Assembly (NCBI GenBank): GCA_023053545.1
Contig: JAKZAN010000071.1
Span: forward strand, 1-64,000
Length of the DNA: 64,000 nucleotides
Direction: 5' to 3'
Source of the DNA: Lepidurus packardi
Taxonomy: Eukaryota > Arthropoda > Branchiopoda > Notostraca > Triopsidae
Position 1 is the stretch's first letter. Each line of letters opens with the position of its first letter. The position numbers and the translations under genes are program-made. Shown one piece after another: positions 24,598 through 35,334 of this stretch. Under the pieces are notes generated by a model. The model was not told the origin of the DNA and searched no databases. It saw only the letters and a list, made by a program, of their open reading frames with translations.

Positions 24598-24954
24598 ATG
24601 CGAAGTTTTGCTGGATTATTTATCTTACTAATATTTTTGGCGTCGTGCGGTACGTTTAACAGCTTGAAATCCAATACGACTATCAAGGCAAATGACAGCT
24701 TTGTTTTGGGCAACAACAATCACGGACCGTTCTCAGTTCAGATGAAAAATCTATCTGCAACTGACGTTTACGTGTATCAGTCGACTTTAAATGGCGTTTT
24801 AGGCGAGAAAACCCGCGTTGAACCACATCGAAAAATTAGTGTAAACGTGCCTCGAAATACGGCTTTAATAGTGGAAAACAAAAGTTCTGAGCAGGCAAAT
24901 GTTGCTTTAGAAGTAACGGGAGATACGGGCTTATCGATGCGTTATCAAAATTAA
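24598..24954 (+). CDS. Small lipoprotein, unknown function
   Basis: 118 aa from ATG 24598. The signal peptide LFILLIFLASC has a lipobox with Cys lipidation (LASCG). The mature part is a small beta-rich domain (FSVQMKNLSATDVYVYQS, NVPRNTALIVENKS). A TACATTTG element at 24578-24585 may be its -7 promoter box, giving a very short leader. An upstream in-frame start at 24583 would put that box inside the gene. No close family known to me. Confidence 0.7.
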   Translation: MRSFAGLFILLIFLASCGTFNSLKSNTTIKANDSFVLGNNNHGPFSVQMKNLSATDVYVYQSTLNGVLGEKTRVEPHRKISVNVPRNTALIVENKSSEQANVALEVTGDTGLSMRYQN

Positions 24955-25024
24955 AATTCAGTAGATTATACTTTGTGCAAACTTTACTTTAAATTTGCGG
25001 ATTAATTCACCGCGGTTTTGCGTG

Positions 25025-25165
25025 AAGGATTGACTGGTTATCCTTTTTTTGCGAGCAAAATTTTGTTTTTGACCTTGCTGCCGTTGCAAAAAAAGATAGA
25101 AAGGAAAGCCTGGTCGCGCATCGAAAATCTTGAATTGACCGATCGGGTTTCTTGCGCGGCACGCC
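25025..25165 (+). repeat. Dispersed intergenic repeat, copy 2
   Basis: GGATTGACTGG, TATCCTTTTTTTGCG, a spacer, GCAAAAAAAGATAG, GGAAAGCC, and GCGC…CGCCCAAAT near the end. It is more diverged than the other copies and lies directly upstream of lepA, ending about 19 nt before the ATG. Confidence 0.5.
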
Positions 25166-25183
25166 CAAATAGAAAAAGACATT

Positions 25184-26980
25184 ATGAAGAATATTAGAAA
25201 TTTTTGCATTATTGCACACATTGACCACGGGAAAAGTACGCTTGCTGACCGACTTTTGGGCGCGACGCAAACGGTTACGGCTCGTGAGGAAAAGGCGCAA
25301 TTGCTGGACAACATGGACTTGGAACGCGAACGCGGGATTACGATTAAGAGTCACGCGATTCAGATGGAATATACGTATAAAGGCGAAGAATATATTTTGA
25401 ACCTTATCGATACGCCCGGTCACGTGGATTTCTCATACGAGGTTTCACGCTCGATTGCGGCTTGCGAAGGCGCGCTTTTGATTGTGGATGCGGCACAAAG
25501 CATTCAGGCTCAGACGATTTCGAACTTGTATTTGGCTTTGGAAAATGACTTGGAGATTATTCCAGTTTTGAATAAAGTTGATTTGCCAAGTGCTAATCCG
25601 GAGGAAGTGAGCGATGATATTGTGGATCTTTTGGGTTGTAAATTGGAAGAAATTATACACGCTTCTGGGAAAACTGGATTGGGTGTTGAAAATATATTGG
25701 CGGCGATTATCGAGCGAATTCCAGCGCCAAAAGGTTCTAAAGATGAGCCTTTGCAAGCATTGATTTTCGATTCGGTTTACAATCCGTTTCGTGGAATTGA
25801 AGTTATTTTCCGTGTGAAAAACGGCGAAATTAAAAAAGGGCAAAAGATTAAATTCATGGCGACTGGCAATGAATATTTTGCAGATGAAGTGGGAACTTTG
25901 AAGCTGAATCAGGTGCCAAAAAGCGTGATTTCGACTGGTGATGTTGGTTATTTGATTTCGGGAATTAAGGAAGCGAAAGAGGTGAAAGTTGGTGATACGC
26001 TAACTGATGCCAAAACGCCTACAACAAACATGATTACGGGTTTTGAGGATGTGAAACCAATGGTTTTCGCCGGGATTTATCCTGTTGACACGGAAGATTA
26101 TGAGGAATTGCGAAATTCGATGGAGAAATTGCAATTGAATGACGCTTCGTTGGTTTTCTTGCCAGAAAGTTCGGCGGCTTTAGGTTTCGGATTCCGTTGC
26201 GGATTCTTGGGAATGTTGCACATGGAAATCATTCAAGAACGTTTGGAACGTGAGTTTAACATGACTGTAATCACGACTGTTCCCAACGTTTCGTACTTGG
26301 CTTACACGAAGAAAGACCCAGAAAAAGGTCAAATTGTGAACAACCCTTCTGATTTGCCAGAACCTTCTAAATTGGAACGTGTGGAAGAGCCATTTATTAA
26401 GGCTACTATTATTACGAAATCTGATTTTGTGGGTAATGTAATGTCGTTGTGTATTGAAAAACGCGGGTTGATTACGAATCAGACGTATTTGACAACAGAA
26501 CGTGTGGAATTGACTTTTGACATGCCATTGGCCGAAATTGTATTCGATTTTTATGACCGATTGAAAACGGTTTCTAAAGGATATGCTTCGTTTGACTATT
26601 CGCCAATTGGAATGCGCACTTCAAACTTGGTTAAAGTTGATATTTTATTAAACGCACAAATCGTTGATGCTTTGTCGTCTTTGATTCACGTTGACAATGC
26701 GTATCATATTGGAAAAAAAATGTGCGAGAAATTGAAAGAATTGATTCCACGTCAGCAGTTTGATATTCCGATTCAAGCGGCAATTGGCGTGAAAGTGATT
26801 TCGCGTGAAACGATCAAAGCGCTTCGAAAAGACGTTACAGCAAAATGTTATGGTGGCGATATTTCTCGTAAGCGTAAATTGCTTGAAAAACAGAAAAAAG
26901 GAAAGAAACGCATGCGACAAGTTGGGAATGTAGAAATCCCGCAAGAAGCTTTTATGGCGGTTTTGAAACTAAACGATTAA
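25184..26980 (+). CDS. lepA: Elongation factor 4 (LepA), ribosomal back-translocase GTPase
   Basis: 598 aa, full length. G1 [14 protein letters not shown] at the N-terminus, [12 protein letters not shown]3 [13 protein letters not shown]4 NKVDLPSA, then domains II, III, the EF-G-like V domain and the LepA-specific C-terminal domain ([24 protein letters not shown]). ATG at 25184 fits. Cytoplasmic or membrane-associated translation factor. A strong bidirectional terminator follows. Confidence 0.97.
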   Translation: MKNIRNFCIIAHIDHGKSTLADRLLGATQTVTAREEKAQLLDNMDLERERGITIKSHAIQMEYTYKGEEYILNLIDTPGHVDFSYEVSRSIAACEGALLIVDAAQSIQAQTISNLYLALENDLEIIPVLNKVDLPSANPEEVSDDIVDLLGCKLEEIIHASGKTGLGVENILAAIIERIPAPKGSKDEPLQALIFDSVYNPFRGIEVIFRVKNGEIKKGQKIKFMATGNEYFADEVGTLKLNQVPKSVISTGDVGYLISGIKEAKEVKVGDTLTDAKTPTTNMITGFEDVKPMVFAGIYPVDTEDYEELRNSMEKLQLNDASLVFLPESSAALGFGFRCGFLGMLHMEIIQERLEREFNMTVITTVPNVSYLAYTKKDPEKGQIVNNPSDLPEPSKLERVEEPFIKATIITKSDFVGNVMSLCIEKRGLITNQTYLTTERVELTFDMPLAEIVFDFYDRLKTVSKGYASFDYSPIGMRTSNLVKVDILLNAQIVDALSSLIHVDNAYHIGKKMCEKLKELIPRQQFDIPIQAAIGVKVISRETIKALRKDVTAKCYGGDISRKRKLLEKQKKGKKRMRQVGNVEIPQEAFMAVLKLND

Positions 26981-26986
26981 ATATAA

Positions 26987-27015
26987 AAATGCCCGCAATT
27001 GAACTGCGGGCATTT
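26987..27015. terminator. Bidirectional terminator between lepA and the M1-peptidase gene
   Basis: AAATGCCCGCA (26987-26997), 7-nt loop, TGCGGGCATTT (27005-27015), 11-bp perfect stem with A and T tracts on its two sides. It serves the two convergent genes. Confidence 0.9.
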
Positions 27016-27020
27016 CTTTT

Positions 27021-30000
27021 TTACTGCTCAATTCGGTTGTCGTCCGAATCAGTATCGATAAGTTTATTATACGGATCGATTCCGGCTGATTTCGGTTTGC
27101 TGTCGACAATGATTTTAAATGTCTGATTCATGGCCGTGATTTTATGCTTTTTCAGGTACAGCACTTTTTCGACGGTTTTGCCTTTAACGGTTTCTTCACC
27201 AAAAACCCCAACCTCAACATAATCGTTCAGAGGCATTGATTCTAAAGGTTTCTTGTCTGACGGTTTCACTTTTACGGATAGTATTTTTCCAGCTGAATCG
27301 GCATACTCTTTTTTGCCTTTTAAACCTGATCGGTATTTACTGATAATTGGTGAAAATGTAACTTCATACTTGCCATTTGGTAATTTCTTGGTCACCATTT
27401 TATTCGCACGGTTGTCATACAAAGTAATGGTTCTGAACATATCGTCGATCAAGTATTTCAAACTGTCTGGCGTAGCTGCATTCAGATGCTCTACGAATTC
27501 GATCGAATTGGTATAAGGCGCTTCTTGGTAAGCCACTTTCGCACGGAAAGCACTAATAGCGCCATTCATTGCTTTGTCGCCGATGTAATCGCTAAGTGTG
27601 TACAAAACCAACGAACCTTTGTTGTAATGGATGTATTGCTGGTTTTCGTTATACATTAATGGTTGTTCGAGTGTTCCTTCGAAAGTTCGGCCCCGCAAAT
27701 AGATGTCGAGTGCGTCTTTCAAGAATCTGCGCATTTGAGATTTTCCATATTGCTCCTCCAATACTTTCAGCGAAGAATATTCAGAAAGACTTTCGGAAAG
27801 CAACGTCGCACCTTGCACGTTTGCACCAATCACCTGATGTGCCCACCACTGGTGTGCCATTTCATGTGAAGTTACCGAAAATGGATAATCGACTGCGTCT
27901 TCCTCCTGGTCGTCTACATCGGCAATAAAACCGATTGCCTCTGAAAACGGAATGGTGTTCGCAAATGACTGCGCAAACATGCCCGCTGTTCTTGGAAATT
28001 CGACGATTCTGGCTTGCTTGTGTTGATATGGACCAAAATTCGTGGTATAATAGTCGAGCGATTTTTTCACAGCATTCACCATTCGAGCCAAGTTGTATTC
28101 ATGGCCTTTGTGGTAATAAATCTCGATATTGACGTCTTTCCATTTGTCTTTTTTGACTTCATATCGAGCTGAATTAAACGCATAGAAATTCAGCATTTTG
28201 CGGTCCATTTTATAACTGAAATAGTTTCGACCGTCCTTTTTCCATTGCCTTTCTAAATATCCTGGCGCGATTGCGATTTGATCGTCAGAAGTGCTGACGG
28301 TGGTTTTGAACGTAATCCAATCAGCATCGTTTGAAACGTAGGTATTTTGACGTGCTACAGAATCATTTGCGGCAGCCATTCTATCGGCAGGTTTAAGTCC
28401 GTATTTCTTGCGAACATCTGGACTTCGCGATTCGCCACTTTCGCTGTAACCAATCGACGGAAACAGCTCCGAATTGCTCACGAAAGTTCCATTGGCCAGA
28501 ATCGGCGAATTGTTTTGTAATATTTCGTTTGGTTCGTTCTTTACTTTAAAATCCAATCGGATTGAATCACCTGGTTGCAAAGCTGTTTTCAGGCGGTAGA
28601 TTTTAAAATTATATAAAGAATCATTCGACACCAAAGTGTTTGCTTTGTTGAAACTAAAATTATTTACGAAGGCGTTGTGATTGATGAAAATCGAGTCGAT
28701 TGCCTGCTTACTTTTATTCTTCAGATAATAATAACCAACCGCTTTGAAATCTCTTGTTTCCGGGAAAATCTCTAAATCCACGCTAACATCTGTAATTCGC
28801 GGCTGCGCATAATGCTGGAATTTTTTATACTTCTTCTCCCACTCGATCTGTTGTGCTTCCAGTTCTTTTGACGAATAGTTTTTGCGGGCAATATCACTTT
28901 CATAATAGAACCAAAAACCCAAAGATAAAAAGACAATTGTAGCAACCGAAATTGGCAACTTAATGTGATGCAACCTTGCTCCAGCCACACGCCGTTTGTC
29001 TTTAAATGACATTGGCATTCCGCGACGCCAGAACAATAATGCCAAGCAGAAAAACACAATGCCTAACATCAGCCAATACAACTTGTATAAATAAAATGCA
29101 GCAAATGCACTACCGTAGCCATTCATGTCAGAATAGTCAAATCCAGGATCTGAATTATACTGAAAAATTTGATGCTCAACGCCAATTTTGGGCAGGAAGT
29201 TCAGCGCAATTATAAACAGCAACAGAACGACAAAGCCGAGCAGGTAATTCTTAATTAAGGTATGAACAATGATTGCCAATAACGCCCAGCTAATAAAATC
29301 TAGCGACTTTAAGGCGAACAATTCGAAGAAGTAATGTCCAATTTCAAAATTATAATAGCCAGCAAAAGCCTGAATGCTCACGCCCGAAATGATAATTAAA
29401 AACAACAAAACAAATTGCATTTTAATAACGGCTAATAACTTCGAAAACAGCAAAACCCAGTTTGGAATTGGGGTCGAATCGATCAAACTTGTCATTCTTG
29501 CGGAATCAGCTCGGTTCATTAGAATACCAACGAACAAGAAAGTCAGCACGTTAATGAAAAAGCTAAAAGTTGACCCCGGAATCATCAGCATTTGCCAAGT
29601 AACAGGATATGTTTTGGTTCCAAAAATAGTGCCCGCGGTCGCAGATGTGCTCACCAAGAACAGCAGTCCAACCAGCGCAATAATGATAAAAGCCCAATTT
29701 GTAATGATGGACCTAAAATCGCAATTCGACAACGTCCAAGAAGTTTTGAAGTTTTGCCAGAATGAATAGTCCATTCGCGCAGTTGGCAGCTCAATTTTTG
29801 TAATTCCGCCAAAGTTATTTTTAGTGCTTCTGTCGTTTTTTCTGTTTAGTTTAAACGAAAGTCCGGTTTGAGAAAACGAGAAAAACCGGTAAAGCAAAAA
29901 TAAGATTAGCATTGAAATTCCCAACCAAATCAATCGATTGTAGATGATTACGCCTTCAAATGGAAGCAGATTTTCGTTCTTTTCGAAAACCGTCCAATAT

Positions 30001-30677
30001 TTTGTGTAGAAAGTTTGCGCTTCGCTTCCAAAAGGTTCCCACAACGCAACTTGGTATTTGGTCGCAGCGTCATTCTTGTCTAATGAACCCAAAATTGCCG
30101 ATAGGACAATAATTAAAATTACCAAGATGAATCCCGCTGAAATATTTCGGCTTATGGTGACAACTGCGAATACCAGCGTTCCAAAGAAGAATAAATTTGG
30201 AATGACATAAATGCAATAAATCTGTAAATAGGCAATCGGATTGAAGGGCAACAATAGCTGTTCATTTACGAACGGCAATGCCGCTGAAAACAAGATTCCA
30301 AGCACGATTGAAAGCGTAATTAAAGTTACGACTAGCAATGAACTTAGAAATTTAGCCGACATGTATTCTAATTTCGTGAACGGGTACGAGTACAAAATAG
30401 TGTGCATGTTGTATTTGAAGTCGCGGTATACGGAAGCGCCAACAATACTTGGCAGTAAAAAGTATATGAATACGTTTAGGCCCTTAATGAAATTGTATAA
30501 TGCGAGCGGAGAATTTGCGTATTCGTTTGTGCTTTGCACACCTGTTATGCTTTCAAAAAAGCCAAAACTAACGGCAGAAAACAAAACTGACAATGCGAAA
30601 AACAAGCTGAGGTATATGTAGAACAAGCCGTTCGAAAGCCAGCGTTTTAATTCGAAATTAAATATTGTTTTAAACAT
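27021..30677 (-). CDS. ABC-2 permease fused to M1-family metallopeptidase
   Basis: 1218 aa. The first 570 residues hold twelve or more hydrophobic segments in two ABC-2-type halves; a further membrane helix (VATIVFLSLGFWFYY) leads to a periplasmic M1 aminopeptidase-like domain. The zinc site is HEMAHQWWAH near residues 936-945, with the third ligand Glu in LLSESLSEYSSL. The usual GAMEN motif is replaced by GMFAQSFANTIPF, so exopeptidase activity is uncertain. It forms an operon with the ATPase gene (one base apart). Such fusions are widespread in Bacteroidota; the substrate is unknown. Confidence 0.85.
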   Translation of the reverse strand: MFKTIFNFELKRWLSNGLFYIYLSLFFALSVLFSAVSFGFFESITGVQSTNEYANSPLALYNFIKGLNVFIYFLLPSIVGASVYRDFKYNMHTILYSYPFTKLEYMSAKFLSSLLVVTLITLSIVLGILFSAALPFVNEQLLLPFNPIAYLQIYCIYVIPNLFFFGTLVFAVVTISRNISAGFILVILIIVLSAILGSLDKNDAATKYQVALWEPFGSEAQTFYTKYWTVFEKNENLLPFEGVIIYNRLIWLGISMLILFLLYRFFSFSQTGLSFKLNRKNDRSTKNNFGGITKIELPTARMDYSFWQNFKTSWTLSNCDFRSIITNWAFIIIALVGLLFLVSTSATAGTIFGTKTYPVTWQMLMIPGSTFSFFINVLTFLFVGILMNRADSARMTSLIDSTPIPNWVLLFSKLLAVIKMQFVLLFLIIISGVSIQAFAGYYNFEIGHYFFELFALKSLDFISWALLAIIVHTLIKNYLLGFVVLLLFIIALNFLPKIGVEHQIFQYNSDPGFDYSDMNGYGSAFAAFYLYKLYWLMLGIVFFCLALLFWRRGMPMSFKDKRRVAGARLHHIKLPISVATIVFLSLGFWFYYESDIARKNYSSKELEAQQIEWEKKYKKFQHYAQPRITDVSVDLEIFPETRDFKAVGYYYLKNKSKQAIDSIFINHNAFVNNFSFNKANTLVSNDSLYNFKIYRLKTALQPGDSIRLDFKVKNEPNEILQNNSPILANGTFVSNSELFPSIGYSESGESRSPDVRKKYGLKPADRMAAANDSVARQNTYVSNDADWITFKTTVSTSDDQIAIAPGYLERQWKKDGRNYFSYKMDRKMLNFYAFNSARYEVKKDKWKDVNIEIYYHKGHEYNLARMVNAVKKSLDYYTTNFGPYQHKQARIVEFPRTAGMFAQSFANTIPFSEAIGFIADVDDQEEDAVDYPFSVTSHEMAHQWWAHQVIGANVQGATLLSESLSEYSSLKVLEEQYGKSQMRRFLKDALDIYLRGRTFEGTLEQPLMYNENQQYIHYNKGSLVLYTLSDYIGDKAMNGAISAFRAKVAYQEAPYTNSIEFVEHLNAATPDSLKYLIDDMFRTITLYDNRANKMVTKKLPNGKYEVTFSPIISKYRSGLKGKKEYADSAGKILSVKVKPSDKKPLESMPLNDYVEVGVFGEETVKGKTVEKVLYLKKHKITAMNQTFKIIVDSKPKSAGIDPYNKLIDTDSDDNRIEQ

Positions 30678-30678
30678 A

Positions 30679-31557
30679 CTATCGGTCGTTTTTTAGGGCT
30701 ACAAAATAAACATCTTCCAACTGGGGTGCTGCATTGATGAAGGAATCATCTGGTTTGTCTACGTTGTGCACCTTGATGTTTAAAGTATTGTCTTGGTTGT
30801 AACGAGAAGATATTACATTGAATTCCTTTTCGTATTGTTCCAACTCAGAACGCTCAATAATTTTAGTCCATATTTGGCCTTTCAAACTCGCTTCTGCTTG
30901 CTCGGGTGTGCCTTGCGTTAATATTCTACCGCCATTAAGAATTGCCATTTCCGTACACAACTCTTTCACATCGTCTACAATGTGTGTGGAGAAAATCACG
31001 GTATGATTGGTTCCGATTTCCCGTAAAACGTTCAGAAAACGGTGACGCTCCGCTGGATCAAGTCCCGCTGTGGGCTCATCAACAATAATTAATTTTGGAT
31101 TGTTGAGTAGCAATTGCGCAATTCCAAAACGCTGTTTCATCCCACCAGAATAACCGCTGACGCTTTTATGTCTTTGGTCATATAAATTGGTTACTTCCAA
31201 TACTTTTTTCACCAACTCCTTACGTTCAGATTTTATAGAAAGTCCTTTCAGACGTGCCAAATAGTCCAATAATCGTTCTGCAGACATGTTTGGGTATACG
31301 CCAAATTCCTGCGGCAAATAACCGAGAATTTTTCGCAGAGACATTTGATCTTCCAGCACATTAATTCCTTCAAATTCGACGGTTCCAGAATCTGGCTTTT
31401 GAAGCGTTGCAATGGTTCGCATCAAAGACGATTTGCCAGCGCCGTTTGGACCCAAAAGCCCAAACATTCCAGAGCCAATTTCGAGATTGAGATTATCAAG
31501 GGCTTTAACGCCATTGCTGTAAGTTTTACTAAGATTGGAAATTTGTAGCTTCATCAT
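30679..31557 (-). CDS. ABC transporter ATP-binding protein
   Basis: 292 aa. Walker A GPNGAGKSSLMR, Q-loop LPQEFGVYPNM, signature SGGMKQRFGIAQ, Walker B LIIVDEPTAGLDP, switch His in FSTHIVDDV. The C-terminal 70 residues are an extension typical of ABC-2 exporter ATPases. It ends one base before the permease/peptidase gene and is first in the operon. It energises the fused permease. Confidence 0.92.
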   Translation of the reverse strand: MMKLQISNLSKTYSNGVKALDNLNLEIGSGMFGLLGPNGAGKSSLMRTIATLQKPDSGTVEFEGINVLEDQMSLRKILGYLPQEFGVYPNMSAERLLDYLARLKGLSIKSERKELVKKVLEVTNLYDQRHKSVSGYSGGMKQRFGIAQLLLNNPKLIIVDEPTAGLDPAERHRFLNVLREIGTNHTVIFSTHIVDDVKELCTEMAILNGGRILTQGTPEQAEASLKGQIWTKIIERSELEQYEKEFNVISSRYNQDNTLNIKVHNVDKPDDSFINAAPQLEDVYFVALKNDR

Positions 31558-31666
31558 ATTTATTTCATATTGGAAGGCGCAATATAACAGATTTATGAAT
31601 ATGTGCGCAACTTCTCACAAAATATTATTGCGCTATTAAACCAGTCGAAATGTTTGCTGTTGTTCG

Positions 31667-31674
31667 TACATTTG
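31667..31674 (+). promoter_or_regulatory. Possible thiL promoter -7 element
   Basis: TACATTTG fits TAnnTTTG and lies 17 bases before the chosen thiL ATG. A good -33 element at the usual spacing is not evident. Confidence 0.4.
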
Positions 31675-31691
31675 CACAAATCTTAAAAACC

Positions 31692-32741
31692 ATGTTGGAA
31701 GACAAAACACCACAACGCACATCCATCGCCCAATTAGGAGAGTTTGGACTTATTGATCACTTGACCAAGCACTTTGTAATGCAACAACCTTCAACCTTAA
31801 AAGGGATTGGCGACGATGCAGCGGTTTTGGACTTTAAAGATCGAAAAGCGGTTGTCTCAACCGATTTACTAATTGAAGGTGTTCATTTTGATTTGGCTTA
31901 TATGCCGCTAAAACATTTGGGCTACAAATCCGTGGTTGTGAATTTGTCTGACATCTGCGCGATGAATGCAAAGCCAACGCAGATAACCGTATCGGTTGCT
32001 GTTTCCAACCGATTTCCTTTGGAAGCATTAGAGGAATTTTACGAAGGCATCACGCTTGCCGCAAATCAATATAAAGTTGATGTGGTTGGCGGCGACACGA
32101 CATCTTCGCAAAAAGGATTAATTATTAGTATAACTGCCATTGGAGAAGCTGACGAAGCAGAATTGGTTTATAGAGATGGCGCCACCGAAACCGATTTATT
32201 GGTTGTTTCTGGTGATATTGGCGCTGCGTATATGGGCTTGCAGGTTTTGGAACGGGAGAAACAAGTGTATAACGTAAACCCCAATTCACAACCCGATCTT
32301 GACGCGTATACGTACTTAATTGAGCGACAACTAAAACCTGAAGCACGGACTGATATCCGCACTTTATTGCATGCCTTAGAGGTGAAACCCACCTCGATGA
32401 TTGATATTTCTGATGGATTGTCTTCAGAAATCATGCATTTGTGCAAAAAGTCTGGTGTAGGGTGCAATTTATACGAAGATAAACTACCGCTTGACCCGCA
32501 ATTAATTAGTGTTTGTGAAGAATTTAATATTGATTCGACAACCGTTGCGATTAATGGCGGCGAAGATTATGAATTGCTTTTTACCATTTCCATTAACGAT
32601 TTCGATAAAATTAAAGCCAATCCAAATTTCACAGTGATTGGCCACATGGCAAAAGAAAGCGAAGGCATTCACTTGATTACGCGCGCTGACACAAAAATTG
32701 CTTTAAAAGCAAGGGGTTGGAATGCGCTTGGAAATGACTAG
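31692..32741 (+). CDS. thiL: Thiamine-monophosphate kinase
   Basis: 349 aa from ATG 31692 (MLEDKTPQRTSIAQLGEFGLI); the longer frame from 31650 covers a promoter-like box. ATP-dependent conversion of thiamine phosphate to the diphosphate cofactor. Motifs in order: GIGDDAAVLD, VVSTDLLIEGVHFD, NLSDICAMNA, VVGGDTTSS, MIDISDGLSSEI and NGGEDYELLF. It stands alone between oppositely oriented genes. Confidence 0.93.
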   Translation: MLEDKTPQRTSIAQLGEFGLIDHLTKHFVMQQPSTLKGIGDDAAVLDFKDRKAVVSTDLLIEGVHFDLAYMPLKHLGYKSVVVNLSDICAMNAKPTQITVSVAVSNRFPLEALEEFYEGITLAANQYKVDVVGGDTTSSQKGLIISITAIGEADEAELVYRDGATETDLLVVSGDIGAAYMGLQVLEREKQVYNVNPNSQPDLDAYTYLIERQLKPEARTDIRTLLHALEVKPTSMIDISDGLSSEIMHLCKKSGVGCNLYEDKLPLDPQLISVCEEFNIDSTTVAINGGEDYELLFTISINDFDKIKANPNFTVIGHMAKESEGIHLITRADTKIALKARGWNALGND

Positions 32742-32750
32742 TTTTTGGCA

Positions 32751-34688
32751 CTAGACCATTTCAATTTCAATTGCAACCGTAGTGCCAACATTGACTTTGG
32801 AAAGAATTTCGATTGTGCCGTTTATTGCCCGTAGTCGATCATAAACATTTCGAAGACCAGCTCTTTTTCGCATCTTGGCAACGTCAAATCCGACACCATC
32901 GTCGTGAATGTTAATGGCGAGACTATTGACGTGATCCGCAGATATGTCTACAAAAATATTGGCTGCTTTTCCATGCAAATAGGCGTTTTGAACAATCCGC
33001 TGAATTATAAAATAGAGGTGCATTCTGGTCAGTAATGGCGCTGTATTCCAATCGATTGCAGGACAACAATAATATTGAATGTGGCAAGATGAAATTTCCT
33101 GATGCACGTCGAGGAGATCCCGCAGTATTAGCGTAAAATTATTAGTGTTGTTGATGTGCTCATCACTAAGTTCATGCGCAATTTCTCGAACAGCATTCTC
33201 CGCTTGACGAATTGACTTTGAAAAAGCGCTCATTTTCGCTGCACCATCGCTTTGATCTGACAATTGATTTTGAAGTAACATTTGCGCCTGCTTCAGCTGT
33301 GCTGCGACCGAAATTTTTAGTTTACTTTTTATTCTATTTTGTTCTTCGACAAGGGAATGCTCTAACGTGATTTGATTTTCATTGATCGTTTCACACACCG
33401 CCTGGTTGCCTTTCTCCAAATGATATTGTAGAAAAAGCTGGTTGTTATTAAAGTTTATTAAAGCAACCGCAAAAAGGATGATAATTAGAATTAAAAGTGA
33501 TGAAATACCAGCTAATAAACCTCGGAAAATGATGGTTTTTGGATTATCAACAATGTTTTCAGCTTTATAAAACAAACTATTAAGGCGGCTAATGCGCGAA
33601 TTCTTTTCACGAATTAGACTGTCATGTTGTTGCATCAAGTCAGAAACAGCTTCAGGAGATTTACGGTTTGCATGTGCTATTAACGATTTTATCGCCAGAG
33701 GTGATTGGTCGGCATTTCCATAAATCTTTGCTGTTTTGTAACTTTTCCGGGATAGGTCTAAAGCAGATATCGTATCCCCTTTCCAAGCGTAAAAATCCGC
33801 CAGCTGTAAATTAACACCTATTAACTCTGGCATTAGACCCAAGGAATCTAGAATCGCATGAGCTTGATCTAGGTCTTGCTTGGCTTCCCAATGTTTTTGA
33901 GTGCTCGTGTAACCTGCAGCCCGGCTACTTAAAATAGCACAATATAATTTCGGAAATTGCTTGTGCAGTTTATCGTTTTCCAAAGCAACTTGCAAAAGAG
34001 CATCAGATTCGGCAAAAAGCGATTGCTTCCGCTTAACAAGAGCGATATTGCGCATGGCATTGAATCTTAAAAACAGTTCAGATTCCGGTTTTCCATTGGA
34101 TAATTTAAGCGCTTGCTCATAAACATATATGGCTTTATCAAACTTTTTAGATTCATCATAAATAGCTCCCAAAATCAGATAGCAAACGTAATGTTCAGTA
34201 CTATACTGCTGTGGCAGATAATGCTGAACACGCAACAACACTTCTTCAGCTCGATAAAAATTAGATGCATCAAAGTAGATTAACGCCATATTGATGTGCG
34301 CTGCCGCTCGTTCTGGCAACTTGTTTTGCATCTGAAACATTCTTTCAGCAGTAACAAAGCGCTCAAAAGCACGATCTGGCTGCGTATCGGCAAAAGTTGC
34401 AGCATTTTCTGCCAGCCCCTTTGCGTTAGAATTCGAACGATGCAGCATGTCACTTGATGCTAATTGAATACTTGTATTTGCAAAAATACGATGATTTGGA
34501 ATCGACATCGGCGCAGCATTGTAATTGAGCTCCTCAATAAAATCTATTTTTTGCCAGTTATTAGAGGAGTTTATAAGTTCGCTGAAAATATCATACGCAA
34601 AATAACTGCTCACCGATAGTGCGAACAATGACACAACAAGCAAGCCGTACAATACCGTCGATTTTTCCTTTTTAGTGATAAATTTCAT
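32751..34688 (-). CDS. TPR-containing histidine-kinase-like protein lacking the acceptor His
   Basis: 645 aa. Membrane helix at 12-34, about six TPR-like helical repeats (105-340), second membrane helix at 388-412, then a HisKA_3-like dimer helix and a HATPase_c domain. Where the family has E-R-x-R-I-A-x-x-LHDxV, this protein has EEQNRIKSKLKISV (448-461): Lys458 stands at the His position and Ile459 at the Asp. The ATPase N-box (QNAYLHGK, Asn568) and G-box (DDGVGFD, 597-602) are kept. It may sense and modulate the intact kinase at 35335-37314 instead of phosphorylating directly. It overlaps the 200-aa gene upstream by 17 nt. Confidence 0.75.
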   Translation of the reverse strand: MKFITKKEKSTVLYGLLVVSLFALSVSSYFAYDIFSELINSSNNWQKIDFIEELNYNAAPMSIPNHRIFANTSIQLASSDMLHRSNSNAKGLAENAATFADTQPDRAFERFVTAERMFQMQNKLPERAAAHINMALIYFDASNFYRAEEVLLRVQHYLPQQYSTEHYVCYLILGAIYDESKKFDKAIYVYEQALKLSNGKPESELFLRFNAMRNIALVKRKQSLFAESDALLQVALENDKLHKQFPKLYCAILSSRAAGYTSTQKHWEAKQDLDQAHAILDSLGLMPELIGVNLQLADFYAWKGDTISALDLSRKSYKTAKIYGNADQSPLAIKSLIAHANRKSPEAVSDLMQQHDSLIREKNSRISRLNSLFYKAENIVDNPKTIIFRGLLAGISSLLILIIILFAVALINFNNNQLFLQYHLEKGNQAVCETINENQITLEHSLVEEQNRIKSKLKISVAAQLKQAQMLLQNQLSDQSDGAAKMSAFSKSIRQAENAVREIAHELSDEHINNTNNFTLILRDLLDVHQEISSCHIQYYCCPAIDWNTAPLLTRMHLYFIIQRIVQNAYLHGKAANIFVDISADHVNSLAINIHDDGVGFDVAKMRKRAGLRNVYDRLRAINGTIEILSKVNVGTTVAIEIEMV

Positions 34689-35274
34689 TCAGGCTGAGGC
34701 ATAATAAATTTTTCTTACAATAAATTTTGCGATTTCCATAATCGAAAATCCAGTTAAAGCCTCTAAAAAATTGCTTTCCAACCGCATTTTTGCTCCCCAC
34801 CTCCGTATCCAGGCTATAACCAATAGTATTCAAATAAACTGGAGTTCTTCTCAATACAGACACTCTATTTCCATTAACAAGTACTTGCTGTTGATCCTTC
34901 CTTCCTAATTTTTCCATACAATTTTGGTCAATTACTACAAGGCAATTGAGGTCTGGTCGGATTTCAAAATCATATTCTTTCCAATTTAGCGTCATGGTAA
35001 TCAAAGGGTATAAAGGGCCATTTCTGCTAGGAATTTCTTCATAACCTTCTGCAATAAGCGAATCACGAACTGCAATGCTAATCTCTCTAGCAGCCAGTTG
35101 GTCGACATCATACCATTTGATACACCTGCTTTTCCGATCTTGCTCATGGCTAAACCAAGAAACATCTTCCATTTTTTCAGCATCAAGCAAAGGCCTAGGC
35201 AACCCATCAATAGTGGGCTGGACCTGCGAAAAAAGAAAAACTGGGAAAATCAAAAAAATTAGGAGTGCTTTCAT
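34672..35274 (-). CDS. Secreted protein of unknown function
   Basis: 200 aa with a signal peptide MKALLIFLIFPVFLFSQVQP. The mature part has a few Cys and aromatic residues and a C-terminal NGNRVSVLRRTPVYLNTIGYS stretch. No domain recognised. It lies between the two kinase-like genes on the same strand and overlaps the downstream one, so it may be a periplasmic partner or sensor for the pathway. Confidence 0.65.
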   Translation of the reverse strand: MKALLIFLIFPVFLFSQVQPTIDGLPRPLLDAEKMEDVSWFSHEQDRKSRCIKWYDVDQLAAREISIAVRDSLIAEGYEEIPSRNGPLYPLITMTLNWKEYDFEIRPDLNCLVVIDQNCMEKLGRKDQQQVLVNGNRVSVLRRTPVYLNTIGYSLDTEVGSKNAVGKQFFRGFNWIFDYGNRKIYCKKNLLCLSLNEIYH

Positions 35275-35334
35275 TTTTCCTTAAAATTAAAACTTATTCA
35301 TAAAAAACAGATTGCGGTTTTTCCGCACATTATC

